Part shown: piece after piece, positions 28,445 through 37,366 of the stretch
Layout of the letters: each line of letters begins with the position of its first letter
Position numbering within the stretch: the first letter of the stretch is position 1
From: Bifidobacteriaceae bacterium
GTDB lineage: Bacteria; Actinomycetota; Actinomycetes; Actinomycetales; Bifidobacteriaceae
NCBI GenBank assembly: GCA_022651005.1
Contig: JALCQD010000001.1
Location: forward strand, 62,001-126,000
DNA length: 64,000 nucleotides
Direction: 5' to 3'
Position numbers and translations under genes: made by a program
Notes under the pieces: model-generated
Database searches by the model: none
The model's input: the letters and a program-made list of their open reading frames with translations, nothing else
What the model was told of the DNA's origin: nothing

Positions 28445-29954
28445 TTCCTCCGGCTTCAGCAACCTTGACCGGTGCGGACTCGTCCTCGCCGGGTTCCGTG
28501 GCAACATCGGTGCCACCGTCTGCCGCTGCCGTGCCCACGATATTTACTGGGCCTTCTGGGAAGCGCACGCGCTTGTCCGCAATACGCTCGGCCACATAGT
28601 CGGCCACCTTATCGAGGCTTACGCGGGTCTGCTCCATGGTGTCGCGTTCGCGAATAGTGACTGCGTGGTCGTCGATGGTGTCGAAGTCAACGGTGATGCA
28701 CAGGGGTGTGCCAATTTCGTCCTCGCGGCGGTAACGGCGGCCGATGGCACCCGCTTCGTCGTAGTCGATGTTCCAATCGTGCTGACGCAGGTCAGCGGCC
28801 AGATCGTGCGAAATGCCTTGCAACGCCGGCTTCTTGCTGAGAGGAAGTACAGCTGCCTTGACGGGAGCCAGGCGCGGATCGAGGCGCAGCACCGTGCGCT
28901 TGTCAACACCGCCCTTAGTGTTCGGCGCCTCGTCGACGTCATAAGCATCCACAAGGAAGGCCATGAGCGAACGAGTGAGGCCGGCAGCCGGCTCGATGAC
29001 GAACGGGGTGTAGCGCTCTCCCGTTGCCTGATCGAAGTACGAAAGATCCTTGCCGGAGTGCTCGGAATGGGCGCTAAGGTCATAGTCCGTGCGATTTGCG
29101 ATGCCCTCAAGCTCACCCCAGTCTGAACCAGTGAAGCCGAACTTGTACTCGATGTCCACCGTGCGCTTGGAATAGTGAGACAGCTTCTCCTTCGGGTGCT
29201 CAAAGTGACGCAGATTCTCGGGATTGATGCCCAGATCGGTGTACCAGCGGGTGCGGGTGTCGATCCAGTACTGGTGCCAGTCCTCGTCTGTTCCGGGAAC
29301 CACGAAGAATTCCATTTCCATCTGCTCGAACTCGCGGGTGCGGAAGATGAAGTTTCCAGGCGTGATCTCGTTGCGGAAGGACTTGCCCATGTTGGCGATG
29401 CCGAACGGGGGCTTGGAACGAGAGGAGGTCTGCACGTTTGCGAAGTCCACGAAGATGCCCTGCGCGGTTTCGGGGCGCAGATAGTGCACGCTGTTCTCGT
29501 CCTCGACGGGACCCAGGTGTGTCGTCAGCATCATGTTGAAATCGCGCGGCTCCGTCCACTTGCCAACGGTTCCGCAGTCGGGGCAGGGAATGTCGCTCAG
29601 GCCTGCGGGCGCATGGCCGTGCTTGTGCTCGAAGGCTTCTTCGAGAGTATCGGCACGATGGCGCTTGTGGCAGTTGAGGCACTCGATGAGCGGGTCATTG
29701 AAAACCTTCACGTGGCCAGAGGCAACCCACACTTCGGAGGGAAGAATCACAGAGGTATCAACACCGACGACGTCTCCACGTGTAATGACCATGGAGCGCC
29801 ACCACTGGTGCTTGATGTTGTCCTTGAGCGCCACACCCAATGGGCCGTAATCCCATGCCGAACGCGTCCCGCCGTAGATTTCACCTGCTGGGAAAACGAA
29901 CCCTCGGCGCTTCGCCAGAGAGACCACCGCATCCAGTTTCGATTCAGCCACCAT
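28437..29954 (-). CDS. glyS: Glycyl-tRNA synthetase (alpha2 type)
   Basis: A 505-residue class II synthetase of the single-chain type found in actinobacteria, archaea and eukaryotes. Motif 1 region: [17 protein letters not shown]. The zinc site is CLNCHKRH plus IPCPDCG (residues 95-140). Motif 2 is [21 protein letters not shown] in part near 205-225, and motif 3 is [10 protein letters not shown] near 325. The C-terminal anticodon-binding domain covers about 375-480. The ATG at 29954 has GAGGTGC directly before it; the ATG at 29963 is an alternative three codons upstream. Confidence 0.95.
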   Translation of the reverse strand: MVAESKLDAVVSLAKRRGFVFPAGEIYGGTRSAWDYGPLGVALKDNIKHQWWRSMVITRGDVVGVDTSVILPSEVWVASGHVKVFNDPLIECLNCHKRHRADTLEEAFEHKHGHAPAGLSDIPCPDCGTVGKWTEPRDFNMMLTTHLGPVEDENSVHYLRPETAQGIFVDFANVQTSSRSKPPFGIANMGKSFRNEITPGNFIFRTREFEQMEMEFFVVPGTDEDWHQYWIDTRTRWYTDLGINPENLRHFEHPKEKLSHYSKRTVDIEYKFGFTGSDWGELEGIANRTDYDLSAHSEHSGKDLSYFDQATGERYTPFVIEPAAGLTRSLMAFLVDAYDVDEAPNTKGGVDKRTVLRLDPRLAPVKAAVLPLSKKPALQGISHDLAADLRQHDWNIDYDEAGAIGRRYRREDEIGTPLCITVDFDTIDDHAVTIRERDTMEQTRVSLDKVADYVAERIADKRVRFPEGPVNIVGTAAADGGTDVATEPGEDESAPVKVAEAGGNE

Positions 29955-30133
29955 GCACCTCATTCTTTGAGCTTTTCGACTAATTTCGGCCGGGAATCAC
30001 ACAACACACCATACAAGTGCAGACTACCGACGCATGAGCACCGACTTTACCTTTATGTTGTGACAGCACCGTTGGCGTTGGGAGCGAGTAGTTTCGGAAA
30101 TGATGACACGTGGTGCCACGAAAGGACAACGTC

Positions 30134-30484
30134 ATGACAGAAGCTTCGAATACACCTCATCTCAACACCTTGGCCGCTCTCGCCATCGCCCCCAGCGGAG
30201 TGGGCGATGAGCTCAGTGAATATGTGGCCGACGTCGTCAAGGTCATCCGCGACTCCGGACTTCGCAACGAGACCCATTCGATGTTTACCGAAATAGAGGG
30301 CGATTACGACGAGGTGATGGCCGTGGTGCGCAAGGCCACGATGGTCCTCGCCGAAAAGGGCTACCGTACGGGTGTCACTTTGAAGCTCGACATCCGACCC
30401 GGTTTCAGCGGCCAAATGGATCGCAAACCTGCACTCGTCGACGAAATCCTCGCCAAGAAGGCAAAAAACTCACCCGAAAAGTGA
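30134..30484 (+). CDS. Thiamine-binding protein, MTH1187/YkoF family
   Basis: A 116-residue ferredoxin-like alpha/beta protein of the MTH1187 (DUF77) family, which binds thiamine or related ligands as tetramers. Visible family features: LAALAIAPSGVGDELSEYVADVV at the N terminus in part, the SMFTEIEGDYDEVM region, and VTLKLDIRP near the C terminus. AAAGGA lies 8 bases before the ATG at 30134; an earlier in-frame start at 30110 has no such site. It diverges from glyS and converges with uppS. Confidence 0.85.
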   Translation: MTEASNTPHLNTLAALAIAPSGVGDELSEYVADVVKVIRDSGLRNETHSMFTEIEGDYDEVMAVVRKATMVLAEKGYRTGVTLKLDIRPGFSGQMDRKPALVDEILAKKAKNSPEK

Positions 30485-30496
30485 TCTTTTATCACA

Positions 30497-31288
30497 TCAC
30501 TTCTTGACTCCACCGAATCTGCGATCGCGATGAATGTAGTCGTCAATGGCGCGGAAGAACACATCGCGGCCGCAGTCGGGGAATAATTCCGGCACGAAAT
30601 CGAGCTCGGAATACGCCGCCTCCCATGGCAGGAAATTCGACGTGCGCTGCTCTCCTGAGGTGCGAATGACGAGATCTGCATCGGGTATGTCGGGATTATA
30701 GAGGTGCTGAGAGATCATCTTTTCGGTGACTTTCGATCCCTTGATCTCCCCGGATGCAATCTTGCGCGCAATCTGCGTTGCAGCGTCGGCAATTTCCGCG
30801 CGTCCACCGTAGTTAATGCAGAACACCACATCGAGTGTCGTGTTGTTCTTTGTCTTCTCCATGGCCACTTCAAGCTCGTCGATGACGGACTTCCACAGCT
30901 TGGGGCGCCTACCCGACCACCTCACGCGCACACCCCACTCGTTCATCTGATCCACTCGCCGATGAATGATGTCACGCGAAAAGCCCATGAGAAAGCGCAC
31001 CTCAGAGGGCGAGCGCTTCCAGTTCTCCGTCGAAAAGGTATACAGGCTCAAATAGCGCACGCCGGATTCAATCGCCGCGGCAATGGTGTCGAACACCACA
31101 GGCTCCGCGGCCTTATGTCCCTCGGTGCGAACGAGTCCACGCTGTTGCGCCCAGCGTCCATTACCGTCCATGATGACGCCAACGTGGCGCGGCACCTTGC
31201 CCTGCGGGAAATCGGGGACTACCGATGGATCGGAAAATGGAGCCGCCGGAATATCGAGCGAGGTGTAATCAACGTGTTCGAAACTCAT
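30497..31288 (-). CDS. uppS: Isoprenyl (undecaprenyl) diphosphate synthase
   Basis: A 263-residue cis-prenyltransferase that makes the lipid carrier diphosphate for cell-wall synthesis. HVGVIMDGNGRWA at about 36-48 holds the catalytic Asp, SLYTFSTENWKRSP near 90 is the second conserved region, and the C-terminal DLVIRTSGEQRTSNFLPW and ELDFVPELFPD motifs near 210-240 complete the family signature. I chose the ATG at 31288, 2 bases after the recO stop; the longer frame lies inside recO. Confidence 0.95.
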   Translation of the reverse strand: MSFEHVDYTSLDIPAAPFSDPSVVPDFPQGKVPRHVGVIMDGNGRWAQQRGLVRTEGHKAAEPVVFDTIAAAIESGVRYLSLYTFSTENWKRSPSEVRFLMGFSRDIIHRRVDQMNEWGVRVRWSGRRPKLWKSVIDELEVAMEKTKNNTTLDVVFCINYGGRAEIADAATQIARKIASGEIKGSKVTEKMISQHLYNPDIPDADLVIRTSGEQRTSNFLPWEAAYSELDFVPELFPDCGRDVFFRAIDDYIHRDRRFGGVKK

Positions 31289-31290
31289 GA

Positions 31291-32016
31291 TTATGAATGT
31301 ATCAAGTGGGCGGTGCGCAATGGACGTTCCAAATAAAACTGTGCCCACTCCTCCACCAAAGATTCCACGACGCTGTCTGCTGCGGGATCCTGTTTGCAAT
31401 CGTCCCAATTCCCCATGAGCAGCGCAAAGAGTAATTCCGCCTGTTCATGCGTCATGTGGTGGCAATCGGGCGTGCGGTCGTCCGAGCACACCACTCCGCC
31501 AGACGGCACGGAGAACCATTCGAGCTGATCTCGCCGCCCGCACACCACACAGGCGTTGAGCCGAGGGCTCCACCCGGCGCGACGCAGGGAGCGCAGAACG
31601 TAGGATTGCCCGATTTGCCACGACGGCCGTTCTTTGCGTGACAGCGCGGCAAGCGCCCCCACCAGCAGGCGATATTGATCGACAACGGCCTCTTCTTCTG
31701 AGGTCACAAGCTTGTCAGCGGTTTCGACGATGAGATTGGCGTTGAGATATGCATCGTAATCCTGGCAAATGGGGTCGGCATAAGCTCCCACGCATACTGC
31801 CTGGGACACCACATCGAGACTGCGCCCACGAGCCACGAGCAACTGATCGCGCATAAAAGGCTCAAGGCGAGCCCCGAAACGCGACTTTGTGCGCCGGACT
31901 CCCCTCGCAACGGCGCGAATCTTTCCATGGTCGCGGGTCAGCATGGTGATAATGCGATCCGCCTCGCCCAGTTTCACGGTACGAAGGACCACGCCCTCAT
32001 CGGTATAAACCGGCAC
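31291..32016 (-). CDS. recO: DNA repair protein RecO
   Basis: A 241-residue recombination mediator that helps load RecA together with RecR. The N-terminal OB fold (VYTDEGVVLRTVKLGEADRI onward) is followed by a helical part, with a zinc site formed by CVVCGRRD and VVCSDDRTPDCH (about residues 150-185). I chose the GTG at 32016 because AAGGAGG lies 4 bases upstream and the family N terminus begins there; a TTG at 32067 in the same frame has no such site. It is followed directly by uppS. Confidence 0.92.
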   Translation of the reverse strand: MPVYTDEGVVLRTVKLGEADRIITMLTRDHGKIRAVARGVRRTKSRFGARLEPFMRDQLLVARGRSLDVVSQAVCVGAYADPICQDYDAYLNANLIVETADKLVTSEEEAVVDQYRLLVGALAALSRKERPSWQIGQSYVLRSLRRAGWSPRLNACVVCGRRDQLEWFSVPSGGVVCSDDRTPDCHHMTHEQAELLFALLMGNWDDCKQDPAADSVVESLVEEWAQFYLERPLRTAHLIHS

Positions 32017-32100
32017 GCGTCCTCCTTCGCTCGAAATCTTCTTTAGGATAACCGCGGACGCGCCCAAGCCTTCGTCATTCCGCTGTGAGTAGAGGGATCC

Positions 32101-33837
32101 TCAGTAGAGGAACAGCCCCCAATAGGCGAAGACGAGAAGAAGCAGAAGCATTGCAACGGTGACGCAGATGAAATACGCCAGTCCGAGGCGATGTGCCGCC
32201 ACGATGGGGCCGTGTTCCACATCGAGCTTCGGCTCAGGCTCACGCGCCACACGACGCAGCCAACGGAACCATCCGCGTTGGATGCCCTCTTCGATGACCA
32301 CGGCAAAAATGCGTGACCACGCCCACACCACAAAGACCGTGGAAAACTGAACCACGTACCAGCTCCAATAGATCATGCCGGCCGGTTCCGGGGCAGCACC
32401 CCATACGAGATTCACCACGCGCATCACAATCTGACCGAGACCCGCAATGAACAGCAACGCCGATGCGATGGTGGTGGCAGAGATGACGCCGAGCGCCTGC
32501 CCAAAGCCCTTGACAATGCCGGCGGGATTAGGCTTCCGCCTCAGCCGCGCCACGAGTTTCATGATCAAAACGACAAGGGAGAAGATGCCCACGACGAGCA
32601 TGGCGAGCAAGGTGAGACCATGAAGAATAAAGCCGTAGAACGTCAGCGATTTCGAGGCATGAATGTCGTACGGAAGGCCAATCGATTGATAAATGGTGGA
32701 ACCGCCCACCTTTGGCGTGGTCTGAGTGTAGCCTTTGACGATCCCGGAACTCCAGTTTGCGATGTCGTTGAGGTAGTTGTCCGCTAACGCCCCCTCGTGC
32801 TCATCACCGATGTTGAGCACATGGTTGGCGAGCGGATAGCTGCGGATCACAAATTCAGAATTGCCTGCCTTGTGTGCCAGATCCATGACTTTTGACGCAC
32901 CTGATACCTGTGACGTCATCACGTCCTTGGAGCCGTACGCCATGAAAGTCGGAATGGAGAGACTCTGGGCACTGATGGGGTCAATGTCCACGTTGTTGAG
33001 CCCTACAGTGGCCATGTCTGCGCTGAAAATGCGTCGTACAATGCCCTGATAACCGGGGTGAGCACCCACGATCGAGAAGTCTTGGGCAACGAAAAAGCCG
33101 AGTGTCATGCGCGGGCTGAAGAGCATGGGGCTCAGCAGGATCTGGAAGGCCACCTTCGGATCTTCCTTCACAACATACGGAGAGATCCACACGGACTCGC
33201 TCGTCGCATAAATGCCCACCGCTGTGGAGTTGACCGCCGGCATTTTCCGCAGGTAATTCACCACTTGGTCATAGGCACGCGCCGAGGCCGGATAGTCCCG
33301 TGTGAGCACGTTTGTAGACCAGGTGGGCTTGTCGAGCGTTGCGGAGTAGAAACCCGCCGACGCCATTTCGGTGGCAACGTCTTTGAAGGAATCAAATGCC
33401 GTGCCGAAACCGGCACCGTGCATGAAGACAATCCCGGGAGCCTTGCCCGGATAGTTCTTGGGATAACGGATAAGTACGCTGATAACTTGCTTCTCACCAG
33501 TGCTCGGACGCGTGATGGTGAGTGCGACGACCTTCTTGGCTACCTTGTACGTTCCACGTTTCGCCGATGCGGCGCATAATCCCCTCGCTGAGGAAGACGC
33601 ACTCGGGCACGAGACCGACGTCTTTGTAGGCTTCATCGAGACAGCGGTGCTACCTGTGGACGTTGCCATGCTCTGGTCGGTGGGTTCGTTATTCCATTCC
33701 AGCGACGTGATATGAGATACGGAACTCAGTAATCCCATGAGAATGAGAAATATAGGAAGGCTTGCCAGAAGACGTTTGCGGAAGGACCACGGCTGCCGTG
33801 TCGGCTGAGAGGAAGAACTCGTGGTCATCTGAGTCAT
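32101..33837 (-). CDS. Membrane protein with alpha/beta-hydrolase-like extracytoplasmic domain
   Basis: A 578-residue protein. One N-terminal membrane segment (about 22-42) is followed by a large alpha/beta-hydrolase-like domain (about 100-370), with VLIRYPKNYPGKAPGIVFMHGAGFG giving the oxyanion strand in part. The expected nucleophile elbow reads IYATSESVWIS, with Ser but without the usual G-x-S-x-G. A later AYGSKDVM and LANHVLNIG carry candidate Asp and His. The C-terminal part has four membrane segments (about 390-560). A secreted-side esterase or acyltransferase acting on envelope components is an inference. I chose the ATG at 33837 because the longer frame runs through the hairpin at 33877-33918. 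Confidence 0.65.
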   Translation of the reverse strand: MTQMTTSSSSQPTRQPWSFRKRLLASLPIFLILMGLLSSVSHITSLEWNNEPTDQSMATSTGSTAVSMKPTKTSVSCPSASSSARGLCAASAKRGTYKVAKKVVALTITRPSTGEKQVISVLIRYPKNYPGKAPGIVFMHGAGFGTAFDSFKDVATEMASAGFYSATLDKPTWSTNVLTRDYPASARAYDQVVNYLRKMPAVNSTAVGIYATSESVWISPYVVKEDPKVAFQILLSPMLFSPRMTLGFFVAQDFSIVGAHPGYQGIVRRIFSADMATVGLNNVDIDPISAQSLSIPTFMAYGSKDVMTSQVSGASKVMDLAHKAGNSEFVIRSYPLANHVLNIGDEHEGALADNYLNDIANWSSGIVKGYTQTTPKVGGSTIYQSIGLPYDIHASKSLTFYGFILHGLTLLAMLVVGIFSLVVLIMKLVARLRRKPNPAGIVKGFGQALGVISATTIASALLFIAGLGQIVMRVVNLVWGAAPEPAGMIYWSWYVVQFSTVFVVWAWSRIFAVVIEEGIQRGWFRWLRRVAREPEPKLDVEHGPIVAAHRLGLAYFICVTVAMLLLLLVFAYWGLFLY

Positions 33838-33876
33838 TCTGGGGCGGCCTCCCTGATGTCGCTGGTGCGTTTCTGC

Positions 33877-33918
33877 GTGAGAGAGACCGGCCATGTCATC
33901 ACGGCCGGTCTCTCTCAC
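33877..33918 (-). terminator. Hairpin terminator after DivIVA-domain gene
   Basis: A perfect 16-bp stem (GTGAGAGAGACCGGCC with its complement) and a 10-base loop, placed 27 bases after the stop of the minus-strand gene at 33946. No T run follows, but stem length and position fit transcription termination. Confidence 0.75.
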
Positions 33919-33945
33919 AATAATCCTGTAATTCTGTGTGCCCTC

Positions 33946-35502
33946 TCAGGCGTTGGAGTTCTCGTTCCCGTCGCCCTTATCGCTCTTTTTGGCGTCATCT
34001 CCATCTTCTGACGTCTTCGATTCCGAAGACCCTGGCTCCCCGAACGGGAAAGTGAGGCTGGGAATCTCAAAGCTGCTTGTCTGGGTCGTGGTCTGGCTGA
34101 GAACCGAAGAGATGTACTTTTCCGGATCATCGTCACTTGACGCTGCGGATTGAGATGGCTCTTCTTGAGTCTGTGCAGGTTCTGCAGCCTGTGCGGTTTC
34201 TGCAGCCTGCGTAGGCTGTGCTGACTGAACTGGCGCGGAGTCGCGAAGGTGCGCACTCTGCACGGGGCGCTCATGTACTGGGCGCTCCTCTTCCGGAGCG
34301 GGCAGCGGCGCTGCGGGTGCAGGTGCAGCAGGCGTTACGGCTTGGGGTACCGCGCTGCTGGAGGTTTCATTGCGCTCGGAAGCGGGCACAGCGGGCGCGG
34401 CGGTGTGACCGGACTGCGGAGCAAACGACGGAGGAACAGCGGCTGCGGCTTCCTGCGCGCCCTGTGTTGCCTGCCCCTGTTCATGATGAACAAGATCCGA
34501 CAACGAGGAGACTCGCGTGGCCTCCGCCTCGGGCGTCTCAGGTGTCTCGGGCCGTGCTGGCTCTGGCTGCTTTTCAGCGGAATCATCAGTGACCGGCGAG
34601 AATGCCATAGTGCGCTCCCCCGCCGATTCGGGTTCCGAAGTAGGCGTAGAGGGTGCCGGCGTCGCGGCCGGAGACGCAACGGGTGCTGCAACCGCCGCTG
34701 CTGCGGAAGCCGCCGGAGCAAAGGAAATGGGCACGTCGTCAGCGTCGGAATCTGTGGAGGCATTGAGTAGGTGAGACAGATCAGAAACACTTGACTCCTG
34801 CTCGGCAGGCGCAGTAGGCGTCTGAGATGCTTGGGCGGTCTCAAAATCGCCGTCGGTACCAGCGGTGACACGCACGATGGATTCCATGCGCGTCAAAATC
34901 TGAATGATGCGATTGAGGTAAGAGTCAACCGACGCCTCATCGTAGCCATGCTTGCCCTTGCGCTGAGTAAAAATGACGTTGGACACCTGGGCAGCAGTGA
35001 CCTCGTCGGCTCCCTTGACGGATTCCTGAGGTGCGCCCGGTAACGCCAGCTCGCGCGAAATGTGGCTCCATGCTTGATCTACGAGTGTGTCCACCTGCTT
35101 CTTGTCGTAGCTGGCAGTGCGCTTCTCTCCGCTCTTGAAACGTGACTTGAGCGGTTCTTCCGCACGCTCCCGCAAGGTGAGCGCCAGATCGCTTGTCTGC
35201 TGGTTCCACACGGAACGCCCCTGGTGCTGCAGATCCCACTGCGTGTGCTTATCGACAACCGCCTTCTCGAGACGGATGAGGGTGGCATCGACCTGACCAA
35301 TGATGTATCCGTTGCGTTCGAGGTCGAAGGACTGCAGCTGAATCTCCTCCTGCGTGAGGCGAGGCTCGGGCTGTTCATAAAGATCGTGTGCCGTCACGAG
35401 GAAATCGTCAACCTGCGAAACCTTGTAGCCCCACTTGCGCTTGCCTGCGAGACCGATAACAGGAGTCTGCTCCTCAGCCTGTGCTACCTGCTGTTCGCTC
35501 AT
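33946..35502 (-). CDS. DivIVA-domain protein with long Pro/Ala-rich tail
   Basis: A 518-residue protein with two or three DivIVA-like modules in the N-terminal half, each carrying a short G-Y-x-x-x-x-V-D motif: WGYKVSQVDDFL near residue 22, NGYIIGQVDATL near 66, and HGYDEASVDSYLNRI near 185. Residues 230-490 are low complexity, rich in Pro, Ala, Gln and Glu. The end is highly acidic and charged. GGAGG lies 5 bases before the ATG at 35502; the ORF could run further upstream only into the tRNA region. It is a second DivIVA-type scaffold besides 20152-21558. Cell-pole or septum work is inferred. Confidence 0.75.
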   Translation of the reverse strand: MSEQQVAQAEEQTPVIGLAGKRKWGYKVSQVDDFLVTAHDLYEQPEPRLTQEEIQLQSFDLERNGYIIGQVDATLIRLEKAVVDKHTQWDLQHQGRSVWNQQTSDLALTLRERAEEPLKSRFKSGEKRTASYDKKQVDTLVDQAWSHISRELALPGAPQESVKGADEVTAAQVSNVIFTQRKGKHGYDEASVDSYLNRIIQILTRMESIVRVTAGTDGDFETAQASQTPTAPAEQESSVSDLSHLLNASTDSDADDVPISFAPAASAAAAVAAPVASPAATPAPSTPTSEPESAGERTMAFSPVTDDSAEKQPEPARPETPETPEAEATRVSSLSDLVHHEQGQATQGAQEAAAAVPPSFAPQSGHTAAPAVPASERNETSSSAVPQAVTPAAPAPAAPLPAPEEERPVHERPVQSAHLRDSAPVQSAQPTQAAETAQAAEPAQTQEEPSQSAASSDDDPEKYISSVLSQTTTQTSSFEIPSLTFPFGEPGSSESKTSEDGDDAKKSDKGDGNENSNA

Positions 35503-35682
35503 TGAGCCTCCAAATCCTGTGGACATAGACATTCCAACAGTACGCGATAAATGGGACGATTCCGTCGAATAGGTTCCCAGTTCAGCCGGGGACGGAAGGT
35601 TTTGGTAAGCGCTGGCGGGCAACGCTTCGGCAACGTGGCGCCGCGTGCGGCACACGCAACTGTGTGTATTATAGAGTCCGTT

Positions 35683-35755
35683 GCCCCGGTAGCTCAGGGG
35701 ATAGAGCACTTCTCTCCTAAAGAAGGTGTCGTGCGTTCGATTCGCATCCGGGGCA
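35683..35755 (+). tRNA. tRNA-Arg (anticodon CCU)
   Basis: A 73-base cloverleaf. The acceptor stem GCCCCGG pairs with CCGGGGC, with discriminator A. The D arm is GCTC...GAGC and the anticodon stem CTTCT/AGAAG, with loop CTCCTAA giving anticodon CCU. The T arm contains TTCGATT. CCA is not encoded. TATTAT lies about 10 bases before the start as a -10-like box. It reads AGG codons. Confidence 0.95.
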
Positions 35756-35887
35756 CTCTATTCCATCTTTCCACAAGATTCCGGATTCTCGATGGTCGTA
35801 TTCGTGGATTCAAGAGAATGCAATCATCTCTTCAAACGGTGAAGAATCATCAGTCCCTAAGTGCCTCTCAGCCACCACTCGCCCACT

Positions 35888-35940
35888 TTGACAAAAAATT
35901 ATTTTTATTGATAAAATATTTTCAACATTCTTTTTGTGAA
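35888..35940 (+). promoter_or_regulatory. Promoter of the D-serine locus with dyad
   Basis: TTGACA at 35888-35893 and TAAAAT at 35912-35917 with an 18-base spacer form a strong sigma-70-like promoter before dsdX. The palindrome AAAATATTTT (35913-35922) overlaps the -10. An imperfect inverted repeat (TTGACAAAAA and CTTTTTGTGAA) encloses it, a possible operator for the YheO-type regulator encoded downstream. Confidence 0.65.
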
Positions 35941-35963
35941 TGCACACCGACGAAGGAGTCGAA

Positions 35964-37316
35964 ATGGGCACAGGTGCCTTATTGGTGGTGCTACTCATCG
36001 CCATAGCCTTGATCATCTTCCTGATCATCAAAATAAAAATGCATGCCTCAATGGCATTGCTCATCGCAGCATTCTTTGTTGCGTTTGTGACACAAGTCCC
36101 CCTCGGGAAAATAACCGACACAATAGAACAGGGCGTAGGAGATACCTTAGGATTCCTGACCCTCATTATTGGATTCGGTGCAGTTCTGGGAAAGTTGTTG
36201 GAAATCTCTGGCGGGGCGCAACGACTTGCGTCAACGATGCTGAGAACTTTTGGCAAGAAATATGCCACAATCATTATGGCAATTCTTGGTCTTATCTGCG
36301 GTATTCCTGTCTTCGTCGAAGTGGGCTTCGTTCTCCTCGTGCCCCTCGTCTTCGTCGTCGCAAAAGAAGCGGGCATCTCACGCGTCAAGGTCGGTATTCC
36401 ACTTGCTACCGCTCTCATGGTTGTTCATTGCATCCTGCCACCACATCCCGCCGCTACAGCTATTGCGGGTACACTGCACGCTGACATCGGAATGGTGATT
36501 CTGCTGGGTCTGTGCGTTGCTATCCCCTCTCTACTTATTGGCGGACCGCTCTACGCTCATTTCGCCATTCCCGCACACGACGCCGATCTCGAGGAAGTAT
36601 CGGATTCTCAAGCTCCCGCTGCATCGTATGCAGAGAAAGACGAAAAGGATCTTCCTGGCTTCGGCATCACGCTGTTCACCATCCTGCTGCCGCTACTCAT
36701 CATGGTCGTTCGCACCATTTGCGAGCGCACCCTTCCCGCCGATCTCGTCGCCATGAAGTGGATCAACGTCATTGGCAACCCCATCACAGCACTCCTCATT
36801 TCAGTACTGTTTGCCTACTTCTCCCTTGGACTCCACCGTGGCATGAAGCTCGATGCCCTGCAGAAACTCACAGATGGGTCTTTCGGTCCTATCGGCGGAA
36901 TTCTCCTTATCATCGGTGCCGGCGGAGCGTTCAATGCAGTTCTTACGGCCTCTGGAGTTGCCCCTGGACTTGCAGATGCTCTTTCTGGACTTCCCGTTAG
37001 CCCCATCATTCTCGCTTGGCTCATTGCGCTTGTGCTCCACTTTGCGGTTGGATCCGCAACAGTTGCCATGATCAGCGCTGCGGGGATCGTGCTGCCAATG
37101 CTTTCGGCAGATCCGAGCCTTTCGCCCGAGCTGCTCGCCCTTGCAATCGGTGCAGGCGCCATCGGCTTGACCCACGTCACCGATTCGCTGTTTTGGATGG
37201 TAAAGGAATACCTCCATATCAGCGTTCCTCAGGCTTTGAAAACGCTCACCGTCGGAACCACAATTACCTCCGTCGTCGCACTGGGTATGACTCTTCTGCT
37301 CAGCGTTTTCATTTAG
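35964..37316 (+). CDS. dsdX: GntP-family permease, probable D-serine transporter (DsdX-like)
   Basis: A 450-residue proton symporter of the gluconate permease (GntP) family with about 12 membrane segments. Typical features are [20 protein letters not shown] near residue 65-85 in part, the [16 protein letters not shown] motif near 113, and [12 protein letters not shown] near 155. AAGGAG lies 7 bases before the ATG at 35964, so the earlier in-frame start at 35940 is rejected. It is followed after 50 bases by D-serine dehydratase, which points to D-serine over gluconate as substrate; that is inference from context. Confidence 0.85.
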   Translation: MGTGALLVVLLIAIALIIFLIIKIKMHASMALLIAAFFVAFVTQVPLGKITDTIEQGVGDTLGFLTLIIGFGAVLGKLLEISGGAQRLASTMLRTFGKKYATIIMAILGLICGIPVFVEVGFVLLVPLVFVVAKEAGISRVKVGIPLATALMVVHCILPPHPAATAIAGTLHADIGMVILLGLCVAIPSLLIGGPLYAHFAIPAHDADLEEVSDSQAPAASYAEKDEKDLPGFGITLFTILLPLLIMVVRTICERTLPADLVAMKWINVIGNPITALLISVLFAYFSLGLHRGMKLDALQKLTDGSFGPIGGILLIIGAGGAFNAVLTASGVAPGLADALSGLPVSPIILAWLIALVLHFAVGSATVAMISAAGIVLPMLSADPSLSPELLALAIGAGAIGLTHVTDSLFWMVKEYLHISVPQALKTLTVGTTITSVVALGMTLLLSVFI

Positions 37317-37366
37317 TTATACATTTGAAAACTTGTTTTAATCACCATCATCACAAAGGAGTAACA

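Noticed and set aside
30479-30502. Small inverted repeat AAGTGAT/ATCACTT between the thiamine-binding gene and uppS
   Set aside because: Only 7 bp with a weak loop and overlapping the uppS stop; too weak to call a terminator.
33838-33918. Longer start for the membrane hydrolase-like gene
   Set aside because: The added codons run through the 16-bp terminator hairpin of the neighbouring gene and contain no conserved residues.
35683-35755. tRNA 3' end as attachment site of an integrated element
   Set aside because: No second copy of the tRNA 3' end and no integrase were found up to 42 kb, so integration is not supported directly.
37016-37366. N-terminal extension of dsdA by 117 codons
   Set aside because: It overlaps the dsdX gene in another frame; the true start at 37367 has AAAGGAG and matches the family N terminus.
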